A stretch of 64,000 nt of DNA from UBA1952 sp965246765 (GCA_965246765.1 CBDFFJ010000003.1:310001-374000), one strand, 5' to 3'. Numbered from the stretch's first letter, positions 8,195 to 17,391 are shown. Notes: generated from the letters alone by a model not told the origin. Program-made: numbers and translations.

Positions 8195-9793
8195 TCATTG
8201 TGATACGATCAGAAACTCTGACCGCAATGGCTCCATCAGACGCATCAATTCTTCAAAGAACGATGCGCCGTGCTCCAGGTAATAAGGTATAAAATTCTCC
8301 ACCCGCTCCGCCAGCCCTCCGCCGGGGAAAAGCGCCTCCTGCAGGCGTGCGATGTCTGCCAATGCGGCTGAGTCCCGTCGCTTCAGGCCCCGCAGCATCT
8401 TGCCTTCCAGCGCATCCAGCTGCCGCTTCATTTTAGCCAGCGCCGCATCGGCGCTGCGCAGGAGCGTAGGGTCAATGGTCGCGGCTTTTTCGCGCAGCGC
8501 GGAAAAAAGTACCTCCATTGTATCGCGTTCGGATGTAAGGCGCCAGGCCGTCCCCGTTTTCTTAGAGATGTAGGCTTTCGCGGCTTGCTCTTTTGGGGCA
8601 AAGAGCGCTTCATGCGAGAGGCCTGTTCTGACAAGGAGCCTATGCTGCGCCCCGGAGATCCACATCACAGATTGCCGGAGCAGGATGGCGGGATAAAACA
8701 CATTATGATGCTGGAAAAGGCTTCGTAATTGCAGCCAATAGGCGACCTCCGCGCCGCCGCCTATAAAAGCCACGTTGGGTAAAATTGTTTCCTGGTAAAG
8801 CGGCCGCAGCATCACATTGGGTGAAAAGCGCTCGGGATGCGCATCCAGCTCGGCAAGCAGCGCGGCTTCGTCCCAGCTGATGTCCGTTCCTATCACCTGC
8901 CATCCGTTGTCATTGCGCTCAATGCGTTCCCGCAGGCCTTCATTCAGGTAAAACAGATTGACAGGCCGCGGATGCGCCTGCGCTTTGTAATAAAGTCCGT
9001 CCAGCTTTCCGATCGCTTCACGCACCAGGCGCTCCGCCCGACCGTCCAGCAGATCTTCCCGCATTACGGGAATAAAAGAGCGCTTCAGGGCTGCGCTATC
9101 GGGATCAAGAACGAGCAGGCCATATCTTCCAAACAATCCGTGTACGAGGTACTGCGTGGCCTGCGCAATGCTGGTGTTAGCGGCATAGGCTTGCATCAGC
9201 AGCACCTGCAGGCGGTCTAAGAAAGGCCCCGGCGGGCCGAGCAGGCTGAACAGCTCTTTGAGCAGGGGCATCAAGGAAGCCGTGCTCATCCGGCCTACGG
9301 CGCCCTTCTGACCGGCGCCATCCCACACAAATTTTCGGTCGCCGATGCGGAATGTGCCCAGCTCCTCCAGGTCGGCATCCTCGCTGCCCATGTAGTACAC
9401 CGGCACAAAACGGTACTCCGGATGCGCTGCCTGCAGCTCCTGCGCCAGCCTGATAGCGTGGAGAATCTTGTAAACGAAGTAAAGGTAGCCGGTAGCCAGA
9501 TTAGGCTGATGCGCCGTGCAGATGGTAAAGGTGTGCTCGTCGCGCAGTGCTTCTATAGCCGCTTCGGTCTTCGCCTCAAGGGGCAGGTGGCGGTATTGAC
9601 TGTAAAGCACGTCGGCCAATGTGTCGCGGTCGATCGGGTGCGCCATACGCTGCGCTATTGCCCCCGCAATGCCATCTCCGTCCGGGCGGAACGAATAGAA
9701 GTCCTGTAAGCTGTCCGCGCCGTCCAGATAGTCTAGCACGAGCGGAGAAAACCTGCGGGTAGCGGCGTATGACAGATAGTGCGCGGTAAGCAT
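8195..9793 (-). CDS. bshC: Bacillithiol biosynthesis cysteine-adding enzyme BshC
   Basis: Adds cysteine to glucosamine-malate in the last step of bacillithiol synthesis, giving the low-molecular-weight thiol used instead of glutathione. From the ATG at 9793 the product has 532 residues, normal for BshC. Family blocks visible are 'TICTAHQPNLATGYLYFVYK' near residue 100, 'YRFVPVYYMGSEDADLEEL' (the nucleotide-like fold with a conserved Asp/Glu pair), 'NVAFIGGGAEVAYWLQL' and a C-terminal coiled coil rich in Leu/Lys/Ala. A longer in-frame reading to 9964 would overlap the divergent neighbour and lacks family similarity. bshA and bshB are not in the window. Confidence 0.92.
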   Translation of the reverse strand: MLTAHYLSYAATRRFSPLVLDYLDGADSLQDFYSFRPDGDGIAGAIAQRMAHPIDRDTLADVLYSQYRHLPLEAKTEAAIEALRDEHTFTICTAHQPNLATGYLYFVYKILHAIRLAQELQAAHPEYRFVPVYYMGSEDADLEELGTFRIGDRKFVWDGAGQKGAVGRMSTASLMPLLKELFSLLGPPGPFLDRLQVLLMQAYAANTSIAQATQYLVHGLFGRYGLLVLDPDSAALKRSFIPVMREDLLDGRAERLVREAIGKLDGLYYKAQAHPRPVNLFYLNEGLRERIERNDNGWQVIGTDISWDEAALLAELDAHPERFSPNVMLRPLYQETILPNVAFIGGGAEVAYWLQLRSLFQHHNVFYPAILLRQSVMWISGAQHRLLVRTGLSHEALFAPKEQAAKAYISKKTGTAWRLTSERDTMEVLFSALREKAATIDPTLLRSADAALAKMKRQLDALEGKMLRGLKRRDSAALADIARLQEALFPGGGLAERVENFIPYYLEHGASFFEELMRLMEPLRSEFLIVSQ

Positions 9794-9945
9794 GGTGGTA
9801 AAGGGCGAAGATAAGTAGCCGGGGCGGCGGGCTTTATCGGCCCTGCCTATCCTGCAATGGAGCGTGGCGGCTATCTTTAGGCGGAACACGTAAACCGATG
9901 GAGGCCTGAGCGCCAGCCAGCTCTGACGCAGCCCGCATATATACC

Positions 9946-11490
9946 TTGTGCATAAATCAATCAAAGCTTAGACGCCCTTTGGAATCAAGACTTTCCTGGC
10001 TGAATGAAGGCTTGCTGCGGCTGGCTATCCTGGCGGTGCTGCTCGTGCTGGCCGCCGATGGGCTGGTCAATACGTTTTTCTTCACGCACCCCTTTTGGGT
10101 GGACGAGTGGCGCATCATCTACAACCTGAAGACGAAGAATATTACTGGCCTCTGGCAGGGGCTGGATTTTATGCAGCAGTTTCCGAGGGCGTACCTGAGC
10201 TGCTTCAAGGTCTTCGCGCAGGTTTTTGATTACAGCTATTCGGCGCTGCGGCTGCCGTCATTTATCGTTGGCTGCTGCGCAATTGGGCTTGCCTGGCGGC
10301 TGATGCGTCGCATGTATCCGGCGGGCTTGCTGCTTCAATATCTTTTTCCGCTCATCATCGCGTCCTCGGTTCCCTTCACCAAGTATTTTGTTCAGACCAA
10401 GCAATACACGATGGATATGCTGCTTTGCCTGCTGGCCGTATGGCAGCTTCTCGAGCTCCGGCGTCTTCTAGTAACAGACGGCGGCGCAAAACCAGTCCGC
10501 TACGCCTTGGCGTGCGCAAGCCTGGCAATCGCGCCATTCTTTAGCTATACGTATGCGATTGCCGTCGCGCCCCTGTATTTGCTGGCGCCTCTTTTTGCCC
10601 TGCGTGGCTCAGCCGCCAGGCCCTGGCAGATAATGGTGCCGCTTCTATGCGGCCTCTGCGGGATCGCCGCGGTGTATATGGCAGATGTCCGCCAGCTGCT
10701 TGCCGACCAGGGCATGAAGACGTTCTGGAAGTGCAATTTTTCTACGTCCCTGGGCATAGGCGGGATTCTTGACAATCTCTTCGCCGCCTTTGCACATGCG
10801 GGTTCAGGCTATGTTTTTGAAATAATATTCGGCGTGCTTGGTGTGGCGGGCTTCATAAAAGGCATAATGAATCTGCCGGCGATGGTGCAAAAAACAATAC
10901 CCGGCATCAAGGACCTCGCAGTCGCGTACGCCACCCTCATGCTTTCGCTGGTGTTTCTGCTATTCCTGGCCGGTAAGCTTCCCCTTGGGGAGTCCAGGCT
11001 GAATGCCTTCCTCATACCATCAGTGGCGCTGCTTATTATTGACCTGCTGGCAACGCCGCCGCGGCCCGTGCTTCAGCGGATACCAAGCGGCATTGCTGTC
11101 GTGCTGTTTCTTGGAGTCGCGGGCAATATTTTTACGACCATCATTGGAAACTATACAGAGGATACGCTGCCTAAGGAGCGGGAAATTTATTTTGGCATGG
11201 CGGCTGCCATCCGGAAAGCCGAGGGACTGCATTTGCCCATTCTTGCAACGCCGGCGGTGGCCTGGCCCTATGATGATGCGCTGAACCTGCCGGACACCCT
11301 GCACACAGTTCCCGGTGATTGGATACTTAAAACGCACCCCGCTTATCACATGGCTCTTGCAATTCCGGTTTATGCAATTCCAACGGCAGGAGGCGCGACG
11401 GCTTGGATGGACACAGCATCTCTAAAGCCAAAAGGCGTAGTTCTATGCGATGGAGCAAACTATACGGTAGTGAGCCGGAAAGAGTTTTAG
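9946..11490 (+). CDS. Polytopic membrane protein, GT39/PMT-like glycosyltransferase
   Basis: A 514-residue protein with about ten hydrophobic helices. After the first helix it has 'HPFWVDEWRIIYNL', an acidic Asp-Glu motif in the first outer loop as in GT39/PMT and ArnT-type enzymes that use polyprenyl-phosphate sugars. The C-terminal 100 residues form a soluble periplasmic part. There is no ATG near the start: the frame opens after a stop at 9907, and TTG at 9946 or 9979 are the only reasonable starts. Its stop codon overlaps that of the convergent ACMSD gene by four bases. Acceptor and donor are unknown. Confidence 0.6.
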   Translation: MCINQSKLRRPLESRLSWLNEGLLRLAILAVLLVLAADGLVNTFFFTHPFWVDEWRIIYNLKTKNITGLWQGLDFMQQFPRAYLSCFKVFAQVFDYSYSALRLPSFIVGCCAIGLAWRLMRRMYPAGLLLQYLFPLIIASSVPFTKYFVQTKQYTMDMLLCLLAVWQLLELRRLLVTDGGAKPVRYALACASLAIAPFFSYTYAIAVAPLYLLAPLFALRGSAARPWQIMVPLLCGLCGIAAVYMADVRQLLADQGMKTFWKCNFSTSLGIGGILDNLFAAFAHAGSGYVFEIIFGVLGVAGFIKGIMNLPAMVQKTIPGIKDLAVAYATLMLSLVFLLFLAGKLPLGESRLNAFLIPSVALLIIDLLATPPRPVLQRIPSGIAVVLFLGVAGNIFTTIIGNYTEDTLPKEREIYFGMAAAIRKAEGLHLPILATPAVAWPYDDALNLPDTLHTVPGDWILKTHPAYHMALAIPVYAIPTAGGATAWMDTASLKPKGVVLCDGANYTVVSRKEF

Positions 11491-12482
11491 ACCAGGCCCA
11501 GCCAGCGCATTCCATTGTCCCAAAGCAGGTCTTGCCTGATGCGGTCGGGGAAGTGCATCTCCCTGATAAGTGCGCCGGGCCTCTGCTCACCGAGGGGGAA
11601 AGGGTAATCTGATCCCATGCACACCTTGTCTGCGCCCATTATATCTACCACATAGCTCAGCGCTTTTGGATCATGCACAAGCGCGTCTATCCAGAATGAG
11701 CCGAGGTGATCGCGGGGCGGCACCTCATTGTCAATAGCACAGAGATCGGGGCGCACATCAAAGCCATGCTGTATCCGGCCAATGGTGAACGGAAAGGAAC
11801 CTCCGCCGTGCGCAAAAGCCACCCGCAGCTTTGGAAACCTACGGAAGACGCCGCCGAATATCATGCTGGAAATGGCCCGGGCCGTTTCTGCCGGCATACC
11901 CACCAGCCAGGGCAGCCAGTACTGCTGCATATCGCGCTCGCCCATCATTTCCCAGGGATGCACGAAGATGGCGCAGCCCAACTCTTCGGCTGCCTGCCAG
12001 AAGGGATTGAAGGAAGCATCGCTCAGATTTTTGCCGTTGATATTGGATCCGATCTCCAGGCCGGGCATCTTCAGCTCTTTTACGCAACGCTCCATTTCTC
12101 TTATGGCCACGTCAATGTCCTGAAGCGGCACCGTGCCGATGCCGATGAAGCGCCCCGGCTTTTCCGCCACGCATTGCGCAATGTGATCGTTGAAAAAGCG
12201 GCTGGTTTCAAGGCCATGCTGCGGCTTTGCCCAGTAGTTGAAGAGCACCGGGATGGTAGAGAGCACCTGCATGCTTACCTCCGTCTCATCCATTTCTTTC
12301 AGCCGCACGGAAGCGTCCCAGCAGTTTTGCTCCACCTCGCGGAAAACCTTGTCCCCCTTAATCATTCTCGCGCAGCATGGCTTGTGGTGCTCCAGATGAA
12401 TAAACTCGCCATATCCAAACTTCTGAAACCAGTTTGGGATATGCTCGGGCATTATGTGCGTATGGATGTCTAATGCTTTCAA
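11487..12482 (-). CDS. 2-amino-3-carboxymuconate-6-semialdehyde decarboxylase (ACMSD)-type amidohydrolase
   Basis: ACMSD decarboxylates the kynurenine-pathway intermediate that otherwise cyclises to quinolinate, diverting tryptophan catabolism from NAD synthesis to glutarate. The 331-residue product follows the animal and Pseudomonas enzymes almost end to end: 'DIHTHI' supplies zinc ligands His7 and His9, 'FVHPWEM' His175, 'FAHGGGSFPFTIGRIQHGF' His225, and 'GSDYPFPLG' Asp292. 'NYWAKP' and 'YWLPWLVGMPAETA' are also family-specific. The start is TTG at 12482, because the family begins directly at the metal motif. No other kynurenine-pathway gene is within this window. Confidence 0.88.
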   Translation of the reverse strand: MKALDIHTHIMPEHIPNWFQKFGYGEFIHLEHHKPCCARMIKGDKVFREVEQNCWDASVRLKEMDETEVSMQVLSTIPVLFNYWAKPQHGLETSRFFNDHIAQCVAEKPGRFIGIGTVPLQDIDVAIREMERCVKELKMPGLEIGSNINGKNLSDASFNPFWQAAEELGCAIFVHPWEMMGERDMQQYWLPWLVGMPAETARAISSMIFGGVFRRFPKLRVAFAHGGGSFPFTIGRIQHGFDVRPDLCAIDNEVPPRDHLGSFWIDALVHDPKALSYVVDIMGADKVCMGSDYPFPLGEQRPGALIREMHFPDRIRQDLLWDNGMRWLGLV

Positions 12483-12582
12483 GGGAACGGTTTGATTTTA
12501 GCTACGAAAGTACAGGCCGGCATTTCAACGCTTCATTGAAACCGTTTGCGCCTTCTCATCGTTTATCAGCAAAATCATTCTC

Positions 12583-14505
12583 ATGAAGACAGGCCTACGA
12601 CTGCTTATTACTTCCGTCTCTCTTTCGCTTGCTGCCACGGCATCCGCGCAGACAATTGTTGCACTTACCGACAACGATTCTCTTTTTACAATAGCCAGCG
12701 CCGGAAGTCCCGGCGCTGTCAGCAACCGAATGGCTCTGACCGGCATTGCCGCCGGGCAAACAATAGCAGGCATGGATTACCGTCCTGCCACCGGCGAGCT
12801 ATTTGCTTTGGGCTACAACAGCGGCACTGGTGCGGCGCAGCTTTACACGATCAATGCAACCAACGGCGGGGCTGTCGCTGTAGGCACCGCCATCAACCTA
12901 AGTCTTGGCACAGGCAGCATTGGCTTTGATTTCAACCCGACTGTTGACCGGATCCGGGTTGTGGGTGCTAACAGAAACAATTACCGCCTGAATCCCATTA
13001 CCGGTGGCATTGCCGCCACGGACGGGACGCTGCAATACGCCCTCGGCGATCCGAATGTGCTGAGCCTGCCGTCTGTTGGCGCGGTGGCTTACACCAATAG
13101 TTTCCCCGGACTTACGACGACCACGCTTTATGACTACGATGAGTCGCTAAACGTCCTGTCGTCTCAAAACCCGCCCAACAACGGCACGTTGAACACCATC
13201 GGCAGCAGCGGCATTGTGGTCAACAGCGCCGCGCGTACTACTGACATGGACATCTGGTTTAATCCGGCAAATAAAACCAACAACGCTTATTTCATAGCCA
13301 ACACAGGCTCAGGCACCACAGACAACTTATACACGATTAGTCTGACAAGCGGCAGCGCAACGCCGCTTGGCTCAATCGGGCTCCCGGTAAAGGATATCGC
13401 CGTGCTGCCTGCCACCTTTAATTCTTCCGCGCCGCTTACCGGCAATCTGATTTACGCGCTCGCCACGCCGGGTCGTCTCCTTCTTTCCTTTGATTCCAAT
13501 AATCCGGAGCAGCTGCGCAGCCTCATGAATATCACCGGCGTCGACAGCGCGATGACCCTGGTTGGCATGGACTTCCGCCCGGCGGACGGCAACTTATATG
13601 CTCTTGGATATACGATGGGCCTCTTCACCAACTATCGCCTTTACACCATTAATACTGCTACCGGCGTAGCTACGCCCATCAGCTCGGGTAACGATACGAT
13701 GTCTTTAGGCAATACTTCAGAAATCGGCTTTGACTTCAATCCTACCGTTGACCGCATACGCGTGGTGAGCGCCCTTAGCCGCGCGAACTACCGCCTCAAC
13801 CCGAACAACGGACTCATCGCAGCGGTGGACTCTAACCTGCAATGGACTGCCGGCGATGTAAATGCAGGCCGCACGGTGCGCGTGAGCACAGTTGCTTACA
13901 CAAACAGCTATCCGGGAGCGACTGCGACTGCGCTCAACGGTATTAATGACTCCGGACTTGTCTTTGTAAACATCAATCCTCCCAATAACGGCCGCTTAAA
14001 CACCGTGTCATCCGGCATTTTTGGACCGGCATCACTTAGCGGCACAACTGACCTTGATTACTATTACGATTCTGCCACTACAAGCAACACCGCCTATCTC
14101 GCGGCTAATCCCGGCAGTGCAAGCGTGGACCTGCTATACAGAATCAACGCCACGGGCATACCAACGGTCGTGGACACGATTGGGTATGGCCTGACGATCA
14201 CAGACATTGCAGTAATGCCGCAGTTTAAGAATGTTCTAACTGGCGGCGTAGGCGTCAAGGGCATTAACTCGACTCAGCCTGTCGTATATCCCAACCCAGC
14301 GAGCACTGCGATCAGGATGGCGCTGCCAGCTTCCCTGACTGAGGCTTCCACATACAGCATTGTAGATATGACAGGCCGCGTGATGCTGCAAGGCGCTATG
14401 GCCGCAGGCGCTTCCACGATAGACATCTCGCTGCGCGGAATGGCGGATGGCATCTACATCCTGCGCGTGGAAGGCTATGCGCCGGTGCGATTCAGCAAAC
14501 TATAA
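12583..14505 (+). CDS. Secreted protein with two DUF4394 repeats and T9SS sorting domain
   Basis: A 640-residue exported protein. The signal peptide ends near 'TASAQ' (residue 23). Two homologous halves of about 260 residues follow (roughly 24-275 and 285-545), each with 'GMDYRPATGELFALGY'/'GMDFRPADGNLYALGY', 'IGFDFNPTVDRIRVV', 'NYRLNP' and 'VAYTNS', which are DUF4394 hallmarks; the fold is probably beta-propeller-like. The C-terminus, from 'YPNPASTAIRM' to 'GIYILRVEGYAPVRF', is a type A T9SS sorting domain, so the protein should be secreted by the GldKLMN system and anchored or released. No catalytic motif is visible. Confidence 0.88.
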   Translation: MKTGLRLLITSVSLSLAATASAQTIVALTDNDSLFTIASAGSPGAVSNRMALTGIAAGQTIAGMDYRPATGELFALGYNSGTGAAQLYTINATNGGAVAVGTAINLSLGTGSIGFDFNPTVDRIRVVGANRNNYRLNPITGGIAATDGTLQYALGDPNVLSLPSVGAVAYTNSFPGLTTTTLYDYDESLNVLSSQNPPNNGTLNTIGSSGIVVNSAARTTDMDIWFNPANKTNNAYFIANTGSGTTDNLYTISLTSGSATPLGSIGLPVKDIAVLPATFNSSAPLTGNLIYALATPGRLLLSFDSNNPEQLRSLMNITGVDSAMTLVGMDFRPADGNLYALGYTMGLFTNYRLYTINTATGVATPISSGNDTMSLGNTSEIGFDFNPTVDRIRVVSALSRANYRLNPNNGLIAAVDSNLQWTAGDVNAGRTVRVSTVAYTNSYPGATATALNGINDSGLVFVNINPPNNGRLNTVSSGIFGPASLSGTTDLDYYYDSATTSNTAYLAANPGSASVDLLYRINATGIPTVVDTIGYGLTITDIAVMPQFKNVLTGGVGVKGINSTQPVVYPNPASTAIRMALPASLTEASTYSIVDMTGRVMLQGAMAAGASTIDISLRGMADGIYILRVEGYAPVRFSKL

Positions 14506-14523
14506 GTTCCTTACTTCAGCAAA

Positions 14524-14556
14524 AAAGCCGGACACACAATGTGTCCGGCTTTCTTA
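14524..14556. terminator. Terminator between convergent DUF4394 and thiolase genes
   Basis: A perfect 13-bp stem (14524-14536 with 14540-14552) has a three-base loop and A- and T-rich flanks. It probably serves both converging genes. Confidence 0.88.
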
Positions 14557-14572
14557 TTTAGATAGGTCTGTC

Positions 14573-15769
14573 CTAAACACGCTCATAGATAATGGCAGAC
14601 CCTTGTCCGACACCAATGCACATAGTTGCCAGCCCGTACTTACCGCCGCGGCGCTTCAGCTCGTGCAGCAGCGTAGCGGAGATCCGCGCGCCGGAGCAGC
14701 CAAGGGGATGGCCGAGTGCAATGGAGCCGCCGTTCACATTCACCTTCGCCTCGTCTAATCCCAGCTCGGCGATGCAGGGAATAGCCTGAGCTGCAAACGC
14801 CTCGTTCAGCTCTATCAGATCCAGATCCTGTGGCTGAATGCCGGCGCGCAGCAACGCTTTCCGCGAAGCGGGAACCGGCCCCATGCCCATGATGGCAGGC
14901 TCTACGCCGGCGATGCCCATTGCCCTGACTTTTGCCAGAGGCTGCAGGCCATATTTCTGCACCGCAGCTTCTGAGGCAAGGAGCAGCGCCGCGGCGCCGT
15001 CGTTGATGCCGCTGCTGTTTCCGGCGGTAACCGTTCCATTGGCTTTAAAGGCGGGTTTCAGTTTCGCCAGTTGCTCGGAAGTTGATAGACGGGGATGCTC
15101 GTCTGTATTAACCAGGCTTATTGCGCCTTTAGCCCCGGCAACTTCCACCGGGACTATCTCGTCGCCAAACCTGCCGGCGGCTTGTGCCGCAAAGTATTTT
15201 TCCTGGGTGCGTGCCGCAAAAGCATCCTGCGCCTCGCGGCTGACTTTGTACTGATCGGCTACATTCTCGGCAGTCTCTCCCATAGCGTATGGATGGTACA
15301 GCGCGCTGAGCTTTTTATTAATGAAGCGCCAGCCCATGGTAGTATCGTACAGTTCCTGGCTGCGCCCGAATGCCGTGTCGGCTTTGCCCAATACGAAGGG
15401 TGCGCGGCTCATGCTTTCCACGCCACCGGCTATAAACAGTTCGCCATCGCCGCACATAATGGCGCGGGCCGCCGTCTGGATGGCTTCCAGTCCGGAGGCG
15501 CAAAGCCGGTTTACGGTGCTGCCGCCCACGCTTACGGGAAGGCCTGCCAGCAGCGCGCTCATGCGTGCTACATCGCGGTTGTCTTCCCCGGCCTGGTTGG
15601 CTGCGCCTGCTACCACATCTTCAATAGCTGCAACGTCTATGGAGGGATTGCGTGCTACGAGCGCTTTGATGACTATTGCCAGCAGATCGTCGGGACGGAT
15701 GGAGGAGAGGGCCCCGCCGTATTTACCGATTGGCGTACGGACGGCATCTATAACGTAGGCGGTTTGCAT
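14573..15769 (-). CDS. pcaF: Acetyl-CoA C-acyltransferase, 3-oxoadipyl-CoA thiolase type
   Basis: Thiolase that cleaves a 3-oxoacyl-CoA. The 398-residue protein has all catalytic residues: nucleophile Cys90 in 'NRLCASGLEA', His354 in 'GHPLGCSG' and Cys384 in 'MCIGVGQGSA'. 'NQAGEDNRDVARMSALLAGL' and 'GGVESMSRAPFV' resemble the PcaF/PaaJ subgroup that makes succinyl-CoA and acetyl-CoA from aromatic breakdown, but general fatty-acid thiolases are close, so the substrate is a moderate inference. No other aromatic degradation genes are adjacent. A perfect TAnnTTTG box four bases before the ATG predicts a leaderless transcript. Confidence 0.85.
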   Translation of the reverse strand: MQTAYVIDAVRTPIGKYGGALSSIRPDDLLAIVIKALVARNPSIDVAAIEDVVAGAANQAGEDNRDVARMSALLAGLPVSVGGSTVNRLCASGLEAIQTAARAIMCGDGELFIAGGVESMSRAPFVLGKADTAFGRSQELYDTTMGWRFINKKLSALYHPYAMGETAENVADQYKVSREAQDAFAARTQEKYFAAQAAGRFGDEIVPVEVAGAKGAISLVNTDEHPRLSTSEQLAKLKPAFKANGTVTAGNSSGINDGAAALLLASEAAVQKYGLQPLAKVRAMGIAGVEPAIMGMGPVPASRKALLRAGIQPQDLDLIELNEAFAAQAIPCIAELGLDEAKVNVNGGSIALGHPLGCSGARISATLLHELKRRGGKYGLATMCIGVGQGSAIIYERV

Positions 15770-15773
15770 GGCG

Positions 15774-15781
15774 CAAATTTA
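15774..15781 (-). promoter_or_regulatory. -7 promoter box of the thiolase gene
   Basis: TAAATTTG on the minus strand matches the Bacteroidota -7 consensus TAnnTTTG exactly and ends four bases before the ATG, so transcription should start at or near the start codon. Confidence 0.55.
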
Positions 15782-15794
15782 TGCTGCCTGCGGG

Positions 15795-17012
15795 CTAAGA
15801 CTTCGCCAAAGCCTGTTCCAGATCGGCAATGAGGTCTTCAATATTTTCCATGCCCACGCTCATGCGGATGAGGCCGTCGCTAATACCGGAAGCCAGCCGG
15901 GCCTCGCGCGGCACGCCCACGTGTGTGGTAGATGCGGGATGAGATAGGATGGTGTCGCAGGTGCCGAGGCTGACGGCATTGGTGCAGAGCTGCAGCGCAT
16001 TCATGAATCGCTTGCCCGATTCAAAGCCTCCCTTAAGCTCAAAGCTCAGCACGGGCGCAGGCATTTTCATTTGCTGCCGCGCAATGGCGTAATCGGGATG
16101 CGAAGACAGGCCTGTAAAGTTTACGCGCTCAACCGTAGCGTGCTTTTCAAGCGCTTCGGCGATCTGCTGTGCGTTGCCGCAGTGCCGCTCCATGCGAATG
16201 CCGAGGGTTCGCAGGCCATTGCTCAGGAGGAAGGCCTCAAAGGCATTGGAGTTGCCGCCAAGGAGGCGATGCGTTTTGACCAGCTTTTGCTGACGCCCTT
16301 CCTCCAGGTCAGCGCGATAGACGACCACGCCGCCTACTGCTGTGCCGTGGCCGTTGAGAAACTTGGTGGTGCTGTGCATCACGAAGTCAACACCGTATTT
16401 GAAGGGTTGCTGGAGGTATGGGGTAGAAAAGGTATTGTCGGCGCAGATAATAAGACCATGCTGCTTGCCGAGCGTACAGAGGGCGGCGAGGTCTATGCAT
16501 TGCAGGGTTGGGTTGGCAGGCGTCTCTAAGTACATCATGCGGATGCCGCTTCCATTTCGGATGGTCTGCTCTACGGCCCGGAGGTCGTGAAAGTCAACAA
16601 TGACGGCTTCTATGCCGAGGCCGGGGAGAATCTTGTCAATCAACTCCTGGGTGCCGCCGTAAAGGCTGTGGTGCGTGATGATCTTGTCGCCGGCCTGAAG
16701 ATTTGCAAGCAGCATGGTGGTGACGGCGGCCATGCCGGATGCGTGCAGGATGGCTTTGAGCTCGAGGCCCAGGCCATGTGCTTCCAGCAGTGCGATTCTC
16801 GCCTCAGCTTCCCGGATGGTGGGGTTGCCGAAGCGGCCATAAATGTAGCCGTCCTCCTCCCCCTGAAATATGGCTACGCCCTGCTCGGCCGTATCAAAGG
16901 TGTAGGTGCTGCTGGCGTAGATAGGGGTGAGGTGGGCCCGGTGCTGCTCGCTCTGGTGGCCGCCATGGATACAAAGAGTATCAAAGCCGGGGGCTGCTTT
17001 GCTGGATGACAT
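15795..17012 (-). CDS. Trans-sulfuration PLP enzyme (cystathionine gamma-synthase / methionine gamma-lyase-like)
   Basis: PLP-dependent enzyme of sulfur amino-acid metabolism. From ATG 17012 the product has 405 residues. 'YGRFGNPTIREAE' (58-70) contacts PLP of the neighbouring subunit, 'ASGMAAV' binds the cofactor phosphate, 'YLETPANPTL' and 'CADNTFSTPYLQQP' are conserved, and Lys217 in 'MHSTTKFLNGHG' is the Schiff-base lysine. At the position of the active-site Cys of classical methionine gamma-lyase this protein has Gly120 ('SLYGGT'), so cystathionine synthase/lyase or a relaxed lyase is more likely. It ends 25 bases before the thiolase gene, but each has its own promoter box. Confidence 0.85.
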   Translation of the reverse strand: MSSSKAAPGFDTLCIHGGHQSEQHRAHLTPIYASSTYTFDTAEQGVAIFQGEEDGYIYGRFGNPTIREAEARIALLEAHGLGLELKAILHASGMAAVTTMLLANLQAGDKIITHHSLYGGTQELIDKILPGLGIEAVIVDFHDLRAVEQTIRNGSGIRMMYLETPANPTLQCIDLAALCTLGKQHGLIICADNTFSTPYLQQPFKYGVDFVMHSTTKFLNGHGTAVGGVVVYRADLEEGRQQKLVKTHRLLGGNSNAFEAFLLSNGLRTLGIRMERHCGNAQQIAEALEKHATVERVNFTGLSSHPDYAIARQQMKMPAPVLSFELKGGFESGKRFMNALQLCTNAVSLGTCDTILSHPASTTHVGVPREARLASGISDGLIRMSVGMENIEDLIADLEQALAKS

Positions 17013-17036
17013 GATGGAGGATTTGCGCTTTGCGCA

Positions 17037-17044
17037 CAAAGGTA
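17037..17044 (-). promoter_or_regulatory. -7 promoter box of the trans-sulfuration gene
   Basis: TACCTTTG on the minus strand is an exact TAnnTTTG match, 24 bases before the ATG at 17012. The 21-bp tandem array begins about 65 bases further upstream. Confidence 0.55.
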
Positions 17045-17110
17045 TTGACCTTGGATGGTGGGCTTCTGAAACAGGTTCTGGCGTGGGGCGTGCCTGTCCG
17101 GAATGATGTG

Positions 17111-17341
17111 GGGCCTTGTATTGAAGTTGCGGGGCCTTATTCCGGGGACGCGGGGGGCTATTTTGAGGTGGTGGGCGCTTATATTGTTAACGCGGGGGCT
17201 TGTTTTATGGACACGGGGCCTTGTTTTGAAGTTGCGGGGCCTTGTTTTAAAGTGGCGGGGCCTTGTTTTAAAGTGGCGGGCCCTTGTATTGTTAATGCGG
17301 GCCCTTACTCTGAAGTGTGGGGCGGTCGTTTTGTTAACAGG
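17111..17341. repeat. Tandem array of eleven degenerate 21-bp units (GC-rich)
   Basis: The word GGGCCTTG recurs in exact 21-base register at 17111, 17132, 17153, 17174, 17195, 17216, 17237, 17258, 17279, 17300 and 17321, with variants such as GGGCTATT and GGCGCTTA. The units at 17237 and 17258 are nearly identical; the others differ by substitutions only, so no unit has lost register. Because 21 is seven codons, two plus-strand frames stay open and read as heptads such as CFEVAGP/CFKVAGP. The array fills the space between two minus-strand genes, upstream of the trans-sulfuration gene's promoter. Apart from the array, 17342-17391 holds only a short hairpin-like 'CCCGGAAAAAATTCCCGG' sequence. 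Confidence 0.85.
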
Positions 17342-17391
17342 CGCTCATACATTAAACTTTTCCCGGAAAAAATTCCCGGTTAAGGCGCTTT

